A stretch of DNA of 64,000 nucleotides, taken from NCBI GenBank assembly GCA_014871385.1, contig CM026426.1:36829918-36893917 (forward strand), in the 5' to 3' direction. Numbering within the stretch: position 1 is the stretch's first letter; each line of letters starts with the position of its first letter. Below, one piece after another: positions 43,591 to 57,216 of the stretch. A program made the translations under genes and the position numbers. This DNA is from Ceratodon purpureus (taxonomy: Eukaryota; Streptophyta; Bryopsida; Pseudoditrichales; Ditrichaceae). The notes beneath the pieces are model-generated. The model was not told where the DNA came from. It saw nothing but the letters and a program-made list of their open reading frames with translations, and made no database searches.

Positions 43591-44356
43591 ATACATTGAA
43601 CATTTACAGATAAATGTGCATACGAAAATTAAATCATCTGCTTTTCTGGGTGATGATTTTGTTTTGTTAATTAACTTGGTTTCATTCAAATTCCATTATA
43701 CACAGAAGCTAGTCATACATAATTTCACAAGAATGTTAAAACATGTGCACTGTGAATACATAAACTATATAATATTTGTAATTTTGGATTTTTCGTACGG
43801 AAGTGATGTATCTTACCCATAAATATTAGAGATGTTTGGAATTGGACACGTATTGTGTCATTATTTTTGCATCTAGATAATAAGTCTAGTATTATAGTAT
43901 TTTCTAACTACTAATACAACCTCAAATTCCTTACTCTTTTTCGTTTCATATTTGAATAGTTAAATTTGTTGTTAAAATTTACGTAATATTATTCTATGGT
44001 ATAGGGTCTCATACGGCAGAAGAGGATTGCAAAATTCATTACGGTAAAAATTAGAGTAAATCTTAGTTGCATTTCCATCTACAAATTAGATTCTACATGA
44101 GTACTAGGAATTTAACTAGTGAATATAAAGCTTTGTTTCCTGCACATTGCTTAAGGTCATTTATTCCTTTTTCACAGAAGACAAACTAGTTATTAGTCAG
44201 ATAATTAAGGAATTGTTTATGAAACATTTGCTCAATAAATCATGAACATGAACATTATAACATATTAATATTGTAAATTTAATAATTTCCCCATATAATC
44301 CTATTAAATTTTTATTCTTCCATTATTCTTTGTTTTTTTTTTTAAAGTTTTTTTAA
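43591..44356. other. AT-rich DNA between telomere-like repeats and the large tandem array
   Basis: No gene. From about 44280 it turns T-rich and resembles the tail of an array unit. Confidence 0.45.
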
Positions 44357-47300
44357 TTGACTTCTAGGCCATCGCTTGTATTATTTTATTTTTTGTCCTT
44401 CTATTCTTCTCTCACTCTATTTTCTCTCTTCTTTGAATCTTACAATAATATTTACCCAATGTTTTTTTAATTGTTTATTTTATTAGCCACCTATTCCCTA
44501 TCATTCTAATTTTATACTTCCTATGGATACACCATTCTAGTATCTTCGCTTTCTTTGATTCTTCCATGAGTCATCCAACCGTTCCTCTACTTTTTCATCT
44601 TTCTATTTCTCTCCCTCTCTACTTCATCATTTTTAATTATTCTATTCTTCAACCATTTATTTTATTTTATTTTATTTTATGTTATCATTATTATTATATA
44701 CATCATCAATTATACTCTCTTTTCTTTTCATTCGTCCATTGGTCATCCTTTGTAGTATATCTCCTTTCTTTAATCATCCATAATTGGTCATCTATCTTTT
44801 CACTTCGTCTTTCATCCTGAATCTTTACCCAGGCTTCCCTATCTATTGAATCTCATTCTATTCTTTTCTTTCTTTGTATTACTTTTTAAATTATTTTTTT
44901 AATATTTTATTTGGCTTCTATTATATCCTCTTATCTTTATTACTCTTGCATGGATCTTCCATCCTTTTCCCCTAGTTTATAATTCTTCTATTCCTCTCTC
45001 TCTCTAGCATTTTTTCTTAACTATTCTATTCTTCTTCCATTTTTTTTTTTAATATTACTATTTTCAATATATTTTATTGGGCTTCGTCTCTATCCTCCTA
45101 TTTTTCAACTATTTCATTGGTCATCCATCCTTTCCTCTACTTTTCAATCCTTCTATTCCTCTCTATGTACCATTTTTTCTTCATTCTTCTATCCTACTTC
45201 TATTGTTTTTTGTTTTTTTAATTTTATTTCTTATTAGTTTAAATTAAAATCTTTTTCTAATTATTTTATTGGTCATCTTTTCAATTATACTGTCTTTTTA
45301 TTCATCCACAGGTCACCCATCCTTTCTTTTCGTATTTCATCCTTCTATTATCGCCCAATCTTTTTCACCATTTTTTTATTAATATAAATATTTTTTTGAA
45401 AATTTTTTATTGGTCAAATTTTCTATCATCCTGTATTTCTATTTGCTCATTGGTCATCTATCATTTCCCTTGATATTTCATCCTTCTACTCTCTCCCAAT
45501 CTATTTCTCCATTTTTTCTTATATTATTTTTTTATTTTTTTATTTACTGTATTGGTCTTCCTTTCTATCCTTCTATCTTTTCATTCGCCCATTGGTTATC
45601 TTCAATTTTCTTAGTTTTTCATCCTTCTATTCCTATCCGTCCTTATTTCATCTTTTTTCTTTTCTCCTATTATTAATGAATGTTATTTTTTTAATTATTA
45701 TTCTTTAATTATTTCATTCGGCTTCGTCTCTATCTTGTTTTTTTTACTATTCCACTGGTCATCCATCCTTTCACTTGGTTTTCACCCCCCTATTTCTCTC
45801 TGTATGTACCATGTCTTTTTGAATCTTCTATTATACTTCTATTATTTTTTTTTATCTTTATTTAATTATTTTAGTGCTCTTGTAGTCTATCTTGTTTTGT
45901 TTTTGCTCTCCGATTAGTCATCCATCCTTTCACTTATCTTTTCATCTTTTTATTCTATTGCTCTCTATTTAAAGATTTTTTTTATTCTTCTATTTTTCTA
46001 CCATTTAATTATTTTTAATTTTGTTTTTAATTTATTTTATTGCTCTTCTTTTCTATCATTCTAACTCTTTAGTTCGTCCATTGGTCACACCTCCCTTTCG
46101 TAGTTTCTAATCCTTCTATTCATGTTCATCTCTATTTTTTTATTTTTTTTTGAATTCTTCTATTCTTCTAACTTCTTCCATTGTTTTTTTTTTTTAATAT
46201 TTTTTTTAATTGACTTCTAGGCCATCGCTTGTATTATTTTATTTTTTGTCCTTCTATTCTTCTCTCACTCTATTTTCTCTCTTCTTTGAATCTTACAATA
46301 ATATTTACCCAATGTTTTTTTAATTGTTTATTTTATTAGCCACCTATTCCCTATCATTCTAATTTTATACTTCCTATGGATACACCATTCTAGTATCTTC
46401 GCTTTCTTTGATTCTTCCATGAGTCATCCAACCGTTCCTCTACTTTTTCATCTTTCTATTTCTCTCCCTCTCTACTTCATCATTTTTAATTATTCTATTC
46501 TTCAACCATTTATTTTATTTTATTTTATTTTATGTTATCATTATTATTATATACATCATCAATTATACTCTCTTTTCTTTTCATTCGTCCATTGGTCATC
46601 CTTTGTAGTATATCTCCTTTCTTTAATCATCCATAATTGGTCATCTATCTTTTCACTTCGTCTTTCATCCTGAATCTTTACCCAGGCTTCCCTATCTATT
46701 GAATCTCATTCTATTCTTTTCTTTCTTTGTATTACTTTTTAAATTATTTTTTTAATATTTTATTTGGCTTCTATTATATCCTCTTATCTTTATTACTCTT
46801 GCATGGATCTTCCATCCTTTTCCCCTAGTTTATAATTCTTCTATTCCTCTCTCTCTCTAGCATTTTTTCTTAACTATTCTATTCTTCTTCCATTTTTTTT
46901 TTTAATATTACTATTTTCAATATATTTTATTGGGCTTCGTCTCTATCCTCCTATTTTTCAACTATTTCATTGGTCATCCATCCTTTCCTCTACTTTTCAA
47001 TCCTTCTATTCCTCTCTATGTACCATTTTTTCTTCATTCTTCTATCCTACTTCTATTGTTTTTGGTTTTTTTAATTTTATTTCTTATTAGTTTAAATTAA
47101 AATCTTTTTCTAATTATTTTATTGGTCATCTTTTCAATTATACTGTCTTTTTATTCATCCACAGGTCACCCATCCTTTCTTTTCGTATTTCATCCTTCTA
47201 TTATCGCCCAATCTTTTTCACCATTTTTTTATTAATATAAATATTTTTTTGAAAATTTTTTATTGGTCAAATTTTCTATCATCCTGTATTTCTATTTGCT

Positions 47301-50300
47301 CATTGGTCATCTATCATTTCCCTTGATATTTCATCCTTCTACTCTCTCCCAATCTATTTCTCCATTTTTTCTTATATTATTTTTTAATTTTTTTATTTAC
47401 TGTATTGGTCTTCCTTTCTATCCTTCTATCTTTTCATTCGCCCATTGGTTATCTTCAATTTTCTTAGTTTTTCATCCTTCTATTCCTATCCGTCCTTATT
47501 TCATCTTTTTTCTTTTCTCCTATTATTAATGAATGTTATTTTTTTAATTATTATTCTTTAATTATTTCATTCGGCTTCGTCTCTATCTTGTTTTTTTTAC
47601 TATTCCACTGGTCATCCATCCTTTCACTTGGTTTTCACCCCCCTATTTCTCTCTGTATGTACCATGTCTTTTTGAATCTTCTATTATACTTCTATTATTT
47701 TTTTTTATCTTTATTTAATTATTTTAGTGCTCTTGTAGTCTATCTTGTTTTGTTTTTGCTCTCCGATTAGTCATCCATCCTTTCACTTATCTTTTCATCT
47801 TTTTATTCTATTGCTCTCTATTTAAAGATTTTTTTTATTCTTCTATTTTTCTACCATTTAATTATTTTTAATTTTGTTTTTAATTTATTTTATTGCTCTT
47901 CTTTTCTATCATTCTAACTCTTTAGTTCGTCCATTGGTCACACCTCCCTTTCGTAGTTTCTAATCCTTCTATTCATGTTCATCTCTATTTTTTTATTTTT
48001 TTTGAATTCTTCTATTCTTCTAACTTCTTCCATTGTTTTTTTTTTTAATATTTTTTTTAATTGACTTCTAGGCCATCGCTTGTATTATTTTATTTTTTGT
48101 CCTTCTATTCTTCTCTCACTCTATTTTCTCTCTTCTTTGAATCTTACAATAATATTTACCCAATGTTTTTTTAATTGTTTATTTTATTAGCCACCTATTC
48201 CCTATCATTCTAATTTTATACTTCCTATGGATACACCATTCTAGTATCTTCGCTTTCTTTGATTCTTCCATGAGTCATCCAACCGTTCCTCTACTTTTTC
48301 ATCTTTCTATTTCTCTCCCTCTCTACTTCATCATTTTTAATTATTCTATTCTTCAACCATTTATTTTATTTTATTTTATTTTATGTTATCATTATTATTA
48401 TATACATCATCAATTATACTCTCTTTTCTTTTCATTCGTCCATTGGTCATCCTTTGTAGTATATCTCCTTTCTTTAATCATCCATAATTGGTCATCTATC
48501 TTTTCACTTCGTCTTTCATCCTGAATCTTTACCCAGGCTTCCCTATCTATTGAATCTCATTCTATTCTTTTCTTTCTTTGTATTACTTTTTAAATTATTT
48601 TTTTAATATTTTATTTGGCTTCTATTATATCCTCTTATCTTTATTACTCTTGCATGGATCTTCCATCCTTTTCCCCTAGTTTATAATTCTTCTATTCCTC
48701 TCTCTCTCTAGCATTTTTTCTTAACTATTCTATTCTTCTTCCATTTTTTTTTTTAATATTACTATTTTCAATATATTTTATTGGGCTTCGTCTCTATCCT
48801 CCTATTTTTCAACTATTTCATTGGTCATCCATCCTTTCCTCTACTTTTCAATCCTTCTATTCCTCTCTATGTACCATTTTTTCTTCATTCTTCTATCCTA
48901 CTTCTATTGTTTTTGGTTTTTTTAATTTTATTTCTTATTAGTTTAAATTAAAATCTTTTTCTAATTATTTTATTGGTCATCTTTTCAATTATACTGTCTT
49001 TTTATTCATCCACAGGTCACCCATCCTTTCTTTTCGTATTTCATCCTTCTATTATCGCCCAATCTTTTTCACCATTTTTTTATTAATATAAATATTTTTT
49101 TGAAAATTTTTTATTGGTCAAATTTTCTATCATCCTGTATTTCTATTTGCTCATTGGTCATCTATCATTTCCCTTGATATTTCATCCTTCTACTCTCTCC
49201 CAATCTATTTCTCCATTTTTTCTTATATTATTTTTTATTTTTTTATTTACTGTATTGGTCTTCCTTTCTATCCTTCTATCTTTTCATTCGCCCATTGGTT
49301 ATCTTCAATTTTCTTAGTTTTTCATCCTTCTATTCCTATCCGTCCTTATTTCATCTTTTTTCTTTTCTCCTATTATTAATGAATGTTATTTTTTTAATTA
49401 TTATTCTTTAATTATTTCATTCGGCTTCGTCTCTATCTTGTTTTTTTTACTATTCCACTGGTCATCCATCCTTTCACTTGGTTTTCACCCCCCTATTTCT
49501 CTCTGTATGTACCATGTCTTTTTGAATCTTCTATTATACTTCTATTATTTTTTTTTATCTTTATTTAATTATTTTAGTGCTCTTGTAGTCTATCTTGTTT
49601 TGTTTTTGCTCTCCGATTAGTCATCCATCCTTTCACTTATCTTTTCATCTTTTTATTCTATTGCTCTCTATTTAAAGATTTTTTTTATTCTTCTATTTTT
49701 CTACCATTTAATTATTTTTAATTTTGTTTTTAATTTATTTTATTGCTCTTCTTTTCTATCATTCTAACTCTTTAGTTCGTCCATTGGTCACACCTCCCTT
49801 TCGTAGTTTCTAATCCTTCTATTCATGTTCATCTCTATTTTTTTATTTTTTTTTGAATTCTTCTATTCTTCTAACTTCTTCCATTGTTTTTTTTTTTTAA
49901 TATTTTTTTTAATTGACTTCTAGGCCATCGCTTGTATTATTTTATTTTTTGTCCTTCTATTCTTCTCTCACTCTATTTTCTCTCTTCTTTGAATCTTACA
50001 ATAATATTTACCCAATGTTTTTTTAATTGTTTATTTTATTAGCCACCTATTCCCTATCATTCTAATTTTATACTTCCTATGGATACACCATTCTAGTATC
50101 TTCGCTTTCTTTGATTCTTCCATGAGTCATCCAACCGTTCCTCTACTTTTTCATCTTTCTATTTCTCTCCCTCTCTACTTCATCATTTTTAATTATTCTA
50201 TTCTTCAACCATTTATTTTATTTTATTTTATTTTATGTTATCATTATTATTATATACATCATCAATTATACTCTCTTTTCTTTTCATTCGTCCATTGGTC

Positions 50301-53300
50301 ATCCTTTGTAGTATATCTCCTTTCTTTAATCATCCATAATTGGTCATCTATCTTTTCACTTCGTCTTTCATCCTGAATCTTTACCCAGGCTTCCCTATCT
50401 ATTGAATCTCATTCTATTCTTTTCTTTCTTTGTATTACTTTTTAAATTATTTTTTTAATATTTTATTTGGCTTCTATTATATCCTCTTATCTTTATTACT
50501 CTTGCATGGATCTTCCATCCTTTTCCCCTAGTTTATAATTCTTCTATTCCTCTCTCTCTCTAGCATTTTTTCTTAACTATTCTATTCTTCTTCCATTTTT
50601 TTTTTTAATATTACTATTTTCAATATATTTTATTGGGCTTCGTCTCTATCCTCCTATTTTTCAACTATTTCATTGGTCATCCATCCTTTCCTCTACTTTT
50701 CAATCCTTCTATTCCTCTCTATGTACCATTTTTTCTTCATTCTTCTATCCTACTTCTATTGTTTTTTGTTTTTTTAATTTTATTTCTTATTAGTTTAAAT
50801 TAAAATCTTTTTCTAATTATTTTATTGGTCATCTTTTCAATTATACTGTCTTTTTATTCATCCACAGGTCACCCATCCTTTCTTTTCGTATTTCATCCTT
50901 CTATTATCGCCCAATCTTTTTCACCATTTTTTTATTAATATAAATATTTTTTTGAAAATTTTTTATTGGTCAAATTTTCTATCATCCTGTATTTCTATTT
51001 GCTCATTGGTCATCTATCATTTCCCTTGATATTTCATCCTTCTACTCTCTCCCAATCTATTTCTCCATTTTTTCTTATATTATTTTTTTATTTTTTTATT
51101 TACTGTATTGGTCTTCCTTTCTATCCTTCTATCTTTTCATTCGCCCATTGGTTATCTTCAATTTTCTTAGTTTTTCATCCTTCTATTCCTATCCGTCCTT
51201 ATTTCATCTTTTTTCTTTTCTCCTATTATTAATGAATGTTATTTTTTTAATTATTATTCTTTAATTATTTCATTCGGCTTCGTCTCTATCTTGTTTTTTT
51301 TACTATTCCACTGGTCATCCATCCTTTCACTTGGTTTTCACCCCCCTATTTCTCTCTGTATGTACCATGTCTTTTTGAATCTTCTATTATACTTCTATTA
51401 TTTTTTTTTATCTTTATTTAATTATTTTAGTGCTCTTGTAGTCTATCTTGTTTTGTTTTTGCTCTCCGATTAGTCATCCATCCTTTCACTTATCTTTTCA
51501 TCTTTTTATTCTATTGCTCTCTATTTAAAGATTTTTTTTATTCTTCTATTTTTCTACCATTTAATTATTTTTAATTTTGTTTTTAATTTATTTTATTGCT
51601 CTTCTTTTCTATCATTCTAACTCTTTAGTTCGTCCATTGGTCACACCTCCCTTTCGTAGTTTCTAATCCTTCTATTCATGTTCATCTCTATTTTTTTATT
51701 TTTTTTGAATTCTTCTATTCTTCTAACTTCTTCCATTGTTTTTTTTTTTAATATTTTTTTTAATTGACTTCTAGGCCATCGCTTGTATTATTTTATTTTT
51801 TGTCCTTCTATTCTTCTCTCACTCTATTTTCTCTCTTCTTTGAATCTTACAATAATATTTACCCAATGTTTTTTTAATTGTTTATTTTATTAGCCACCTA
51901 TTCCCTATCATTCTAATTTTATACTTCCTATGGATACACCATTCTAGTATCTTCGCTTTCTTTGATTCTTCCATGAGTCATCCAACCGTTCCTCTACTTT
52001 TTCATCTTTCTATTTCTCTCCCTCTCTACTTCATCATTTTTAATTATTCTATTCTTCAACCATTTATTTTATTTTATTTTATTTTATGTTATCATTATTA
52101 TTATATACATCATCAATTATACTCTCTTTTCTTTTCATTCGTCCATTGGTCATCCTTTGTAGTATATCTCCTTTCTTTAATCATCCATAATTGGTCATCT
52201 ATCTTTTCACTTCGTCTTTCATCCTGAATCTTTACCCAGGCTTCCCTATCTATTGAATCTCATTCTATTCTTTTCTTTCTTTGTATTACTTTTTAAATTA
52301 TTTTTTTAATATTTTATTTGGCTTCTATTATATCCTCTTATCTTTATTACTCTTGCATGGATCTTCCATCCTTTTCCCCTAGTTTATAATTCTTCTATTC
52401 CTCTCTCTCTCTAGCATTTTTTCTTAACTATTCTATTCTTCTTCCATTTTTTTTTTTAATATTACTATTTTCAATATATTTTATTGGGCTTCGTCTCTAT
52501 CCTCCTATTTTTCAACTATTTCATTGGTCATCCATCCTTTCCTCTACTTTTCAATCCTTCTATTCCTCTCTATGTACCATTTTTTCTTCATTCTTCTATC
52601 CTACTTCTATTGTTTTTGGTTTTTTTTAATTTTATTTCTTATTAGTTTAAATTAAAATCTTTTTCTAATTATTTTATTGGTCATCTTTTCAATTATACTG
52701 TCTTTTTATTCATCCACAGGTCACCCATCCTTTCTTTTCGTATTTCATCCTTCTATTATCGCCCAATCTTTTTCACCATTTTTTTATTAATATAAATATT
52801 TTTTTGAAAATTTTTTATTGGTCAAATTTTCTATCATCCTGTATTTCTATTTGCTCATTGGTCATCTATCATTTCCCTTGATATTTCATCCTTCTACTCT
52901 CTCCCAATCTATTTCTCCATTTTTTCTTATATTATTTTTTAATTTTTTTATTTACTGTATTGGTCTTCCTTTCTATCCTTCTATCTTTTCATTCGCCCAT
53001 TGGTTATCCTCAATTTTCTTAGTTTTTCATCCTTCTATTCCTATCCGTCCTTATTTCATCTTTTTTCTTTTCTCCTATTATTAATGAATGTTATTTTTTT
53101 AATTATTATTCTTTAATTATTTCATTCGGCTTCGTCTCTATCTTGTTTTTTTTACTATTCCACTGGTCATCCATCCTTTCACTTGGTTTTCACCCCCCCT
53201 ATTTCTCTCTGTATGTACCATGTCTTTTTGAATCTTCTATTATACTTCTATTATTTTTTTTTATCTTTATTTAATTATTTTAGTGCTCTTGTAGTCTATC

Positions 53301-53618
53301 TTGTTTTGTTTTTGCTCTCCGATTAGTCATCCATCCTTTCACTTATCTTTTCATCTTTTTATTCTATTGCTCTCTATTTAAAGATTTTTTTTATTCTTCT
53401 ATTTTTCTACCATTTAATTATTTTTAATTTTGTTTTTAATTTATTTTATTGCTCTTCTTTTCTATCATTCTAACTCTTTAGTTCGTCCATTGGTCACACC
53501 TCCCTTTCGTAGTTTCTAATCCTTCTATTCATGTTCATCTCTATTTTTTTATTTTTTTTTGAATTCTTCTATTCTTCTAACTTCTTCCATTGTTCTTTTT
53601 TTAATATTTTTTTTAATA
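44357..53618 (+). repeat. Five tandem units of about 1852 bp (pyrimidine-rich satellite-like array)
   Basis: Unit starts, taken at TTGACTTCTAGGCCATCGC, are 44357, 46210, 48061, 49913 and 51764, giving periods of 1853, 1851, 1852 and 1851. Units are almost identical; the differences I saw are mainly T-run lengths and a T/G change. Each unit is itself built of diverged sub-blocks with recurring TATTGGTCWTCC, ATCCTTTC and TTCATCCTTCTATTC. The plus strand is strongly C+T-rich. ORFs of 60-88 codons repeat once per unit but are Phe/Ser/Tyr low-complexity and are not genes. Confidence 0.95.
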
Positions 53619-54070
53619 TTTAATTGGTCTTCTATTTCATCCTCCTATCTTTGTATTCGTCCATTGGTCATCCATCTCTTTTATAGTTTCTCATCCTTCT
53701 ATTCCTTTTCCTCTTTATTTTTTTGATTTTTATTATTCTTCTATTCTTCTACATTCTTCCTTTGTTTTTTTTTAATATTATTTTTTAATATTTTTTTGGT
53801 CTTCTCTTCTATCCTCCTCTCTTTTTATTATTCCATTGGTCATCACTCTTCTTTCCAACTTTTTCATCATTCTATTCTTCTTACATTCATTTTTTTCTTT
53901 TTTTCACTCTTAAATTCTGCTTCCATTATATATTTTTTTAACTTGGCTATTTTATTTTATTAGTCTTCTATTCTTTTTTTTTATCTTTTTAGTGATGAAT
54001 TCAATAATCCTTTCTTTTTCTTAGTCTTTTATCCTTCTATATCTCTCGAATTATTATTAATAATTTTTTT
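53619..54070 (+). repeat. Diverged extension of the tandem array
   Basis: Continues the same sub-block vocabulary (ATTGGTCATCC, TTCTCATCCTTCTATTCC, long T runs) without matching the 1.85-kb unit. Older or edge-decayed array material. Confidence 0.65.
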
Positions 54071-54600
54071 AATCTTTAAATATTCTTCTTTTGTTGTCAA
54101 AATTAACATGAATTACTAATTATGAAATATTTAATTAACCATTTATGTAATATGACTTGATTATATATAAGAATAATAAATGATATAACGATGAAGTGTT
54201 CATTTAATATAAGTATTATGTTTCATTTTTTTTAATGGATTCTTTATACGTATATATATACCAATACGTATTACTGCTGTTTCAAATTTATTTTTGTGAA
54301 TAACATAATTATTGCATTCATAAATAGCTTAAAGTGTGGTAAAAAATAAAATAATTGTAGTGATAAGATTAAATTCACATTTTCGATGACTAGATTTTAC
54401 AAGTTTCTATTTTATTTGAAATTTCTTATTTAGATTAAATCTACGTCAAGTAATTGTCATAGAAATAAGTTATTCAATGATTGCTAACTGAAAGGTTTCC
54501 AATTGAATTTAATTTTGACAAATCATTGGATATTTTAAAAATAAAAATAATATATAGAATTTGAAAAATAAAAAAATAAAAAATCGTGTTAATATGCTGA
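54071..54600. other. AT-rich DNA
   Basis: No gene or repeat of note. Confidence 0.5.
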
Positions 54601-56406
54601 GTGGTCACTTTACAACCGAGATGAGTAATTAATGTGGTCTCGAAGGGCTTTCCATGGATGACACGTGGCAGAGCGACAATGGCCAGGTTACCTGCCCGCA
54701 GCCGCCAAATTTTTACCGGGCTGCCCACGAAATCAATTCGTGAACAGCCCACGACACCCATCTCCGGAACTCGCGCTTGCATCTTCCCTCGCTAGTTTTC
54801 CCGTCGTCTCTCATCATCCCCGGAACATGGCGTCGGTCGGTTTTGATCGCATTGTGCTACCTCTATCTCCTTTAGGGTTTCCGTCTCTCATTTGATTTTG
54901 TTGTGTCTTCCTAGCGTTGTTGCTGTTCTTGTAGTGAGCGCGCATATTTCCTCAGATGTTTTCGGCAGTTACGAGGACAGTCGGCTCTCTAGGTAGACCT
55001 TCGTAGGAATTAGTTTCCAGCGATTTGTTCCTTGGAACCCTACGTTTCTTGTACAGTGATCGCGTCTTCTGATATCTTTCCACCCTGATTTCGCAAACAT
55101 TTCACGCTGTTTCTGTTACTTGAAGACTACTTCGGAGACGAGGTGGACGCGCCGCTGCAGTCGTGGAAACCCCCGATTTTATGTAAGTTCCTTTTTGTGA
55201 TTGTTGTTACTTCGTTTTGTAGATAGTGTCCGTTTTTGTTGGTGCTTGGTAGTTTGTCTGGAAGGAGAGAGTAGTCATCCTTGGGTACAAGTAGTACCTG
55301 TGGACGGTACACATCATGTGTATACTTCTATGTTTTGTAACGTTTTGTTCCCGGGTTGATTAGTTCTACATGTTTGTTTCGCACATTTCTGTGTCTGTGC
55401 GTTGTTTGTTGTCTTTCTTTATTTTTGTTCTCGTTCACAATGTCGGTTTACCGAAGAATGCGTGTTGCATATATGTTGCACTAAATTTCAAATGCATTTT
55501 GCAGTGAACACCATGTTCCCGGGTTTTCAGCTTCTCCTTGACGTCGTCTAGTGAAGAGCTCCCCAGTTTATAGACGTGTAAGTTATTTCACCAAACCTTT
55601 GAGATGTTTTCTATGCTTTTCTGAAGGTCTTGAACACAGCCATATTCATTGTCGATTCTGGAAACTAAATGTTTAGGGTGCCTAGTATATTGAGTAGGTC
55701 GTGATGTTGGCTAATGAAGTCGTTGCACTTCTGTTGTCGCAGTATTGCAAGTTGCAATCTTGAAGGAATCCAAGACGTGCGCTATCTTTAACCTATATAC
55801 GTCAGAGCTAAAGAAGAGTGGTACGCAATCTAGTCGATGCACACTTTGTCGTTTCCCTGCAATTGAGCTTGCAGGTGTACAAAATTAGCTTTTTATAGTA
55901 ATACAGGGTAGCCTTTTCTCTTGCTTAAATTAGGTTGTTCAGATTGTTTAGTGTACACTCGCTTATTGATCAAGATAATATGTGTTTATTTATTTGTAAC
56001 TGCGAAATGAATCCGAATTTGTTGTTGATAGAAATTCTCGAACTGAGGTCAATGTATTGCTCGGGACACTGTCTGTTCTAAATGTAAATGATTTATACTC
56101 CGTTCTGTTTGTAATTCGAGATTACACTCTAATGCCTTCAACGATTTGGACTAACCTTTTTTCTCTAATTTCTACAGTGAACAATCAAACTGAAGGGGAG
56201 GAGCAGTGGACTGGCCTTCCGTTTTGATAGTAGAGATAGTTCAAAACTTATGTGCAATACTGTTGCACTATTAGAGCACAGTTTCACCAGGTACTGAGAG
56301 CAGAATTCCTGTTTCCAGGGTAACCTTTTTATATAAAATGCATTATGTTAAACATGTTGTAGTTTCATGTACCGGTAACCTAAATACTCTAGAAAAATTG
56401 GGGTTT
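54601..56406 (+). promoter_or_regulatory. Probable promoter and 5' leader of the composite gene
   Basis: Composition rises from AT-rich to balanced at about 54600. A G-box-type ACACGTGGCA lies at 54661-54670. Several donor-like (TATGTAAGTT near 55180, GTGTAAGTT near 55576) and acceptor-like sites suggest a long leader with introns. A short reading EDYFGDEVDAPLQSW at about 55120-55165 could be an exon, without further support. The coding ATG at 57217 follows directly after a 3' splice site, which requires a spliced upstream leader. Confidence 0.4.
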
Positions 56407-56720
56407 ATTTAGCTCACTGTGAGCTAAATTGTAGTATAACTTCAAAAATTTAGTTCACAGTGAGCTAAATAATAGTGCAACATAGACGATTTAGCTCACA
56501 GTAAGCTAAGTTGTAGTGCAACTTAGAGGATTTAGCTCACTATGAGCTAAATTCTAGTGCAACTTAGAGGATTTAGCTCACCGTGAGCTAAATTCTAGTG
56601 CAACTTAGAGGATTTAGCTCACTGTGAGCTAAATCTTAGTGCAACCTATTCTCATATTTAGCTCACGCAGAGCTAAATGAGAGTCCAACTTAGAGATTTT
56701 AGCTCACACTGAGCTAAATC
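56407..56720 (+). repeat. Palindrome cluster with 41-bp spacing
   Basis: Eight copies of the palindrome lie here. Units near 56449, 56490, 56530, 56571 and 56611 are about 41 bases apart with the linker TAGTGCAACTTAGAGGAT. Compensated variation around the dyad (ACAG, ACTG, ACCG, ACTA) leaves the outer arms intact. Confidence 0.9.
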
Positions 56721-56943
56721 CTATGCCCTCGAAACCAAATTTGCTCTCTCTGAACTTAATCTTCTCAACAACTCCGATACAATACTAATGACCTTTGAGT
56801 TGTTCTGATAATAAAGTACTTACTGTCGCTAAGGGTGAGCTAAACGATTTAAATTTACTTGAAACACTACAGATCCAAGTCGTGAGCTTACTATATATTA
56901 CTAACAATCTAGGTCCATCTACTTTAGCAGGCGTACTTCAAAG

Positions 56944-57097
56944 TTTAGCTCACAGTGAGCTAAATGCTTGGGGATAAAAACGCTACAGCCAACACCTAAC
57001 TTCTTTATATGATTATTAACATTTTAGCTCACAGTGAGCTAAATCTCTCGTCAGAATTGGTTTGATTCGTGTACATTTGGCTCACAGTGAGCAAAAC
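56944..57097 (+). repeat. Three further palindromes just upstream of the start codon
   Basis: Copies at 56944-56965 and 57023-57044 are perfect; that near 57076-57096 is degenerate (TTTGGCTCACAG, then TGAGCAAAA). They probably lie in the intron of the 5' leader that ends at 57216. Confidence 0.85.
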
Positions 57098-57216
57098 TAT
57101 TCAGTGGTGTTCATTATGTCTCAGGCGAGAATCCACAGCATGAATAAGATTGAAACTTTGTTAGACATCTACGAAAACTATGTTGTACTGATATAAACTT
57201 CTCGGTATGTTTGCAG

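Noticed and set aside
44566..53084. Repeated ORFs of 60-88 codons in the tandem array
   Set aside because: They are Phe/Ser/Tyr/Leu low-complexity translations of pyrimidine-rich satellite DNA; homopolymer length changes between units truncate some of them.
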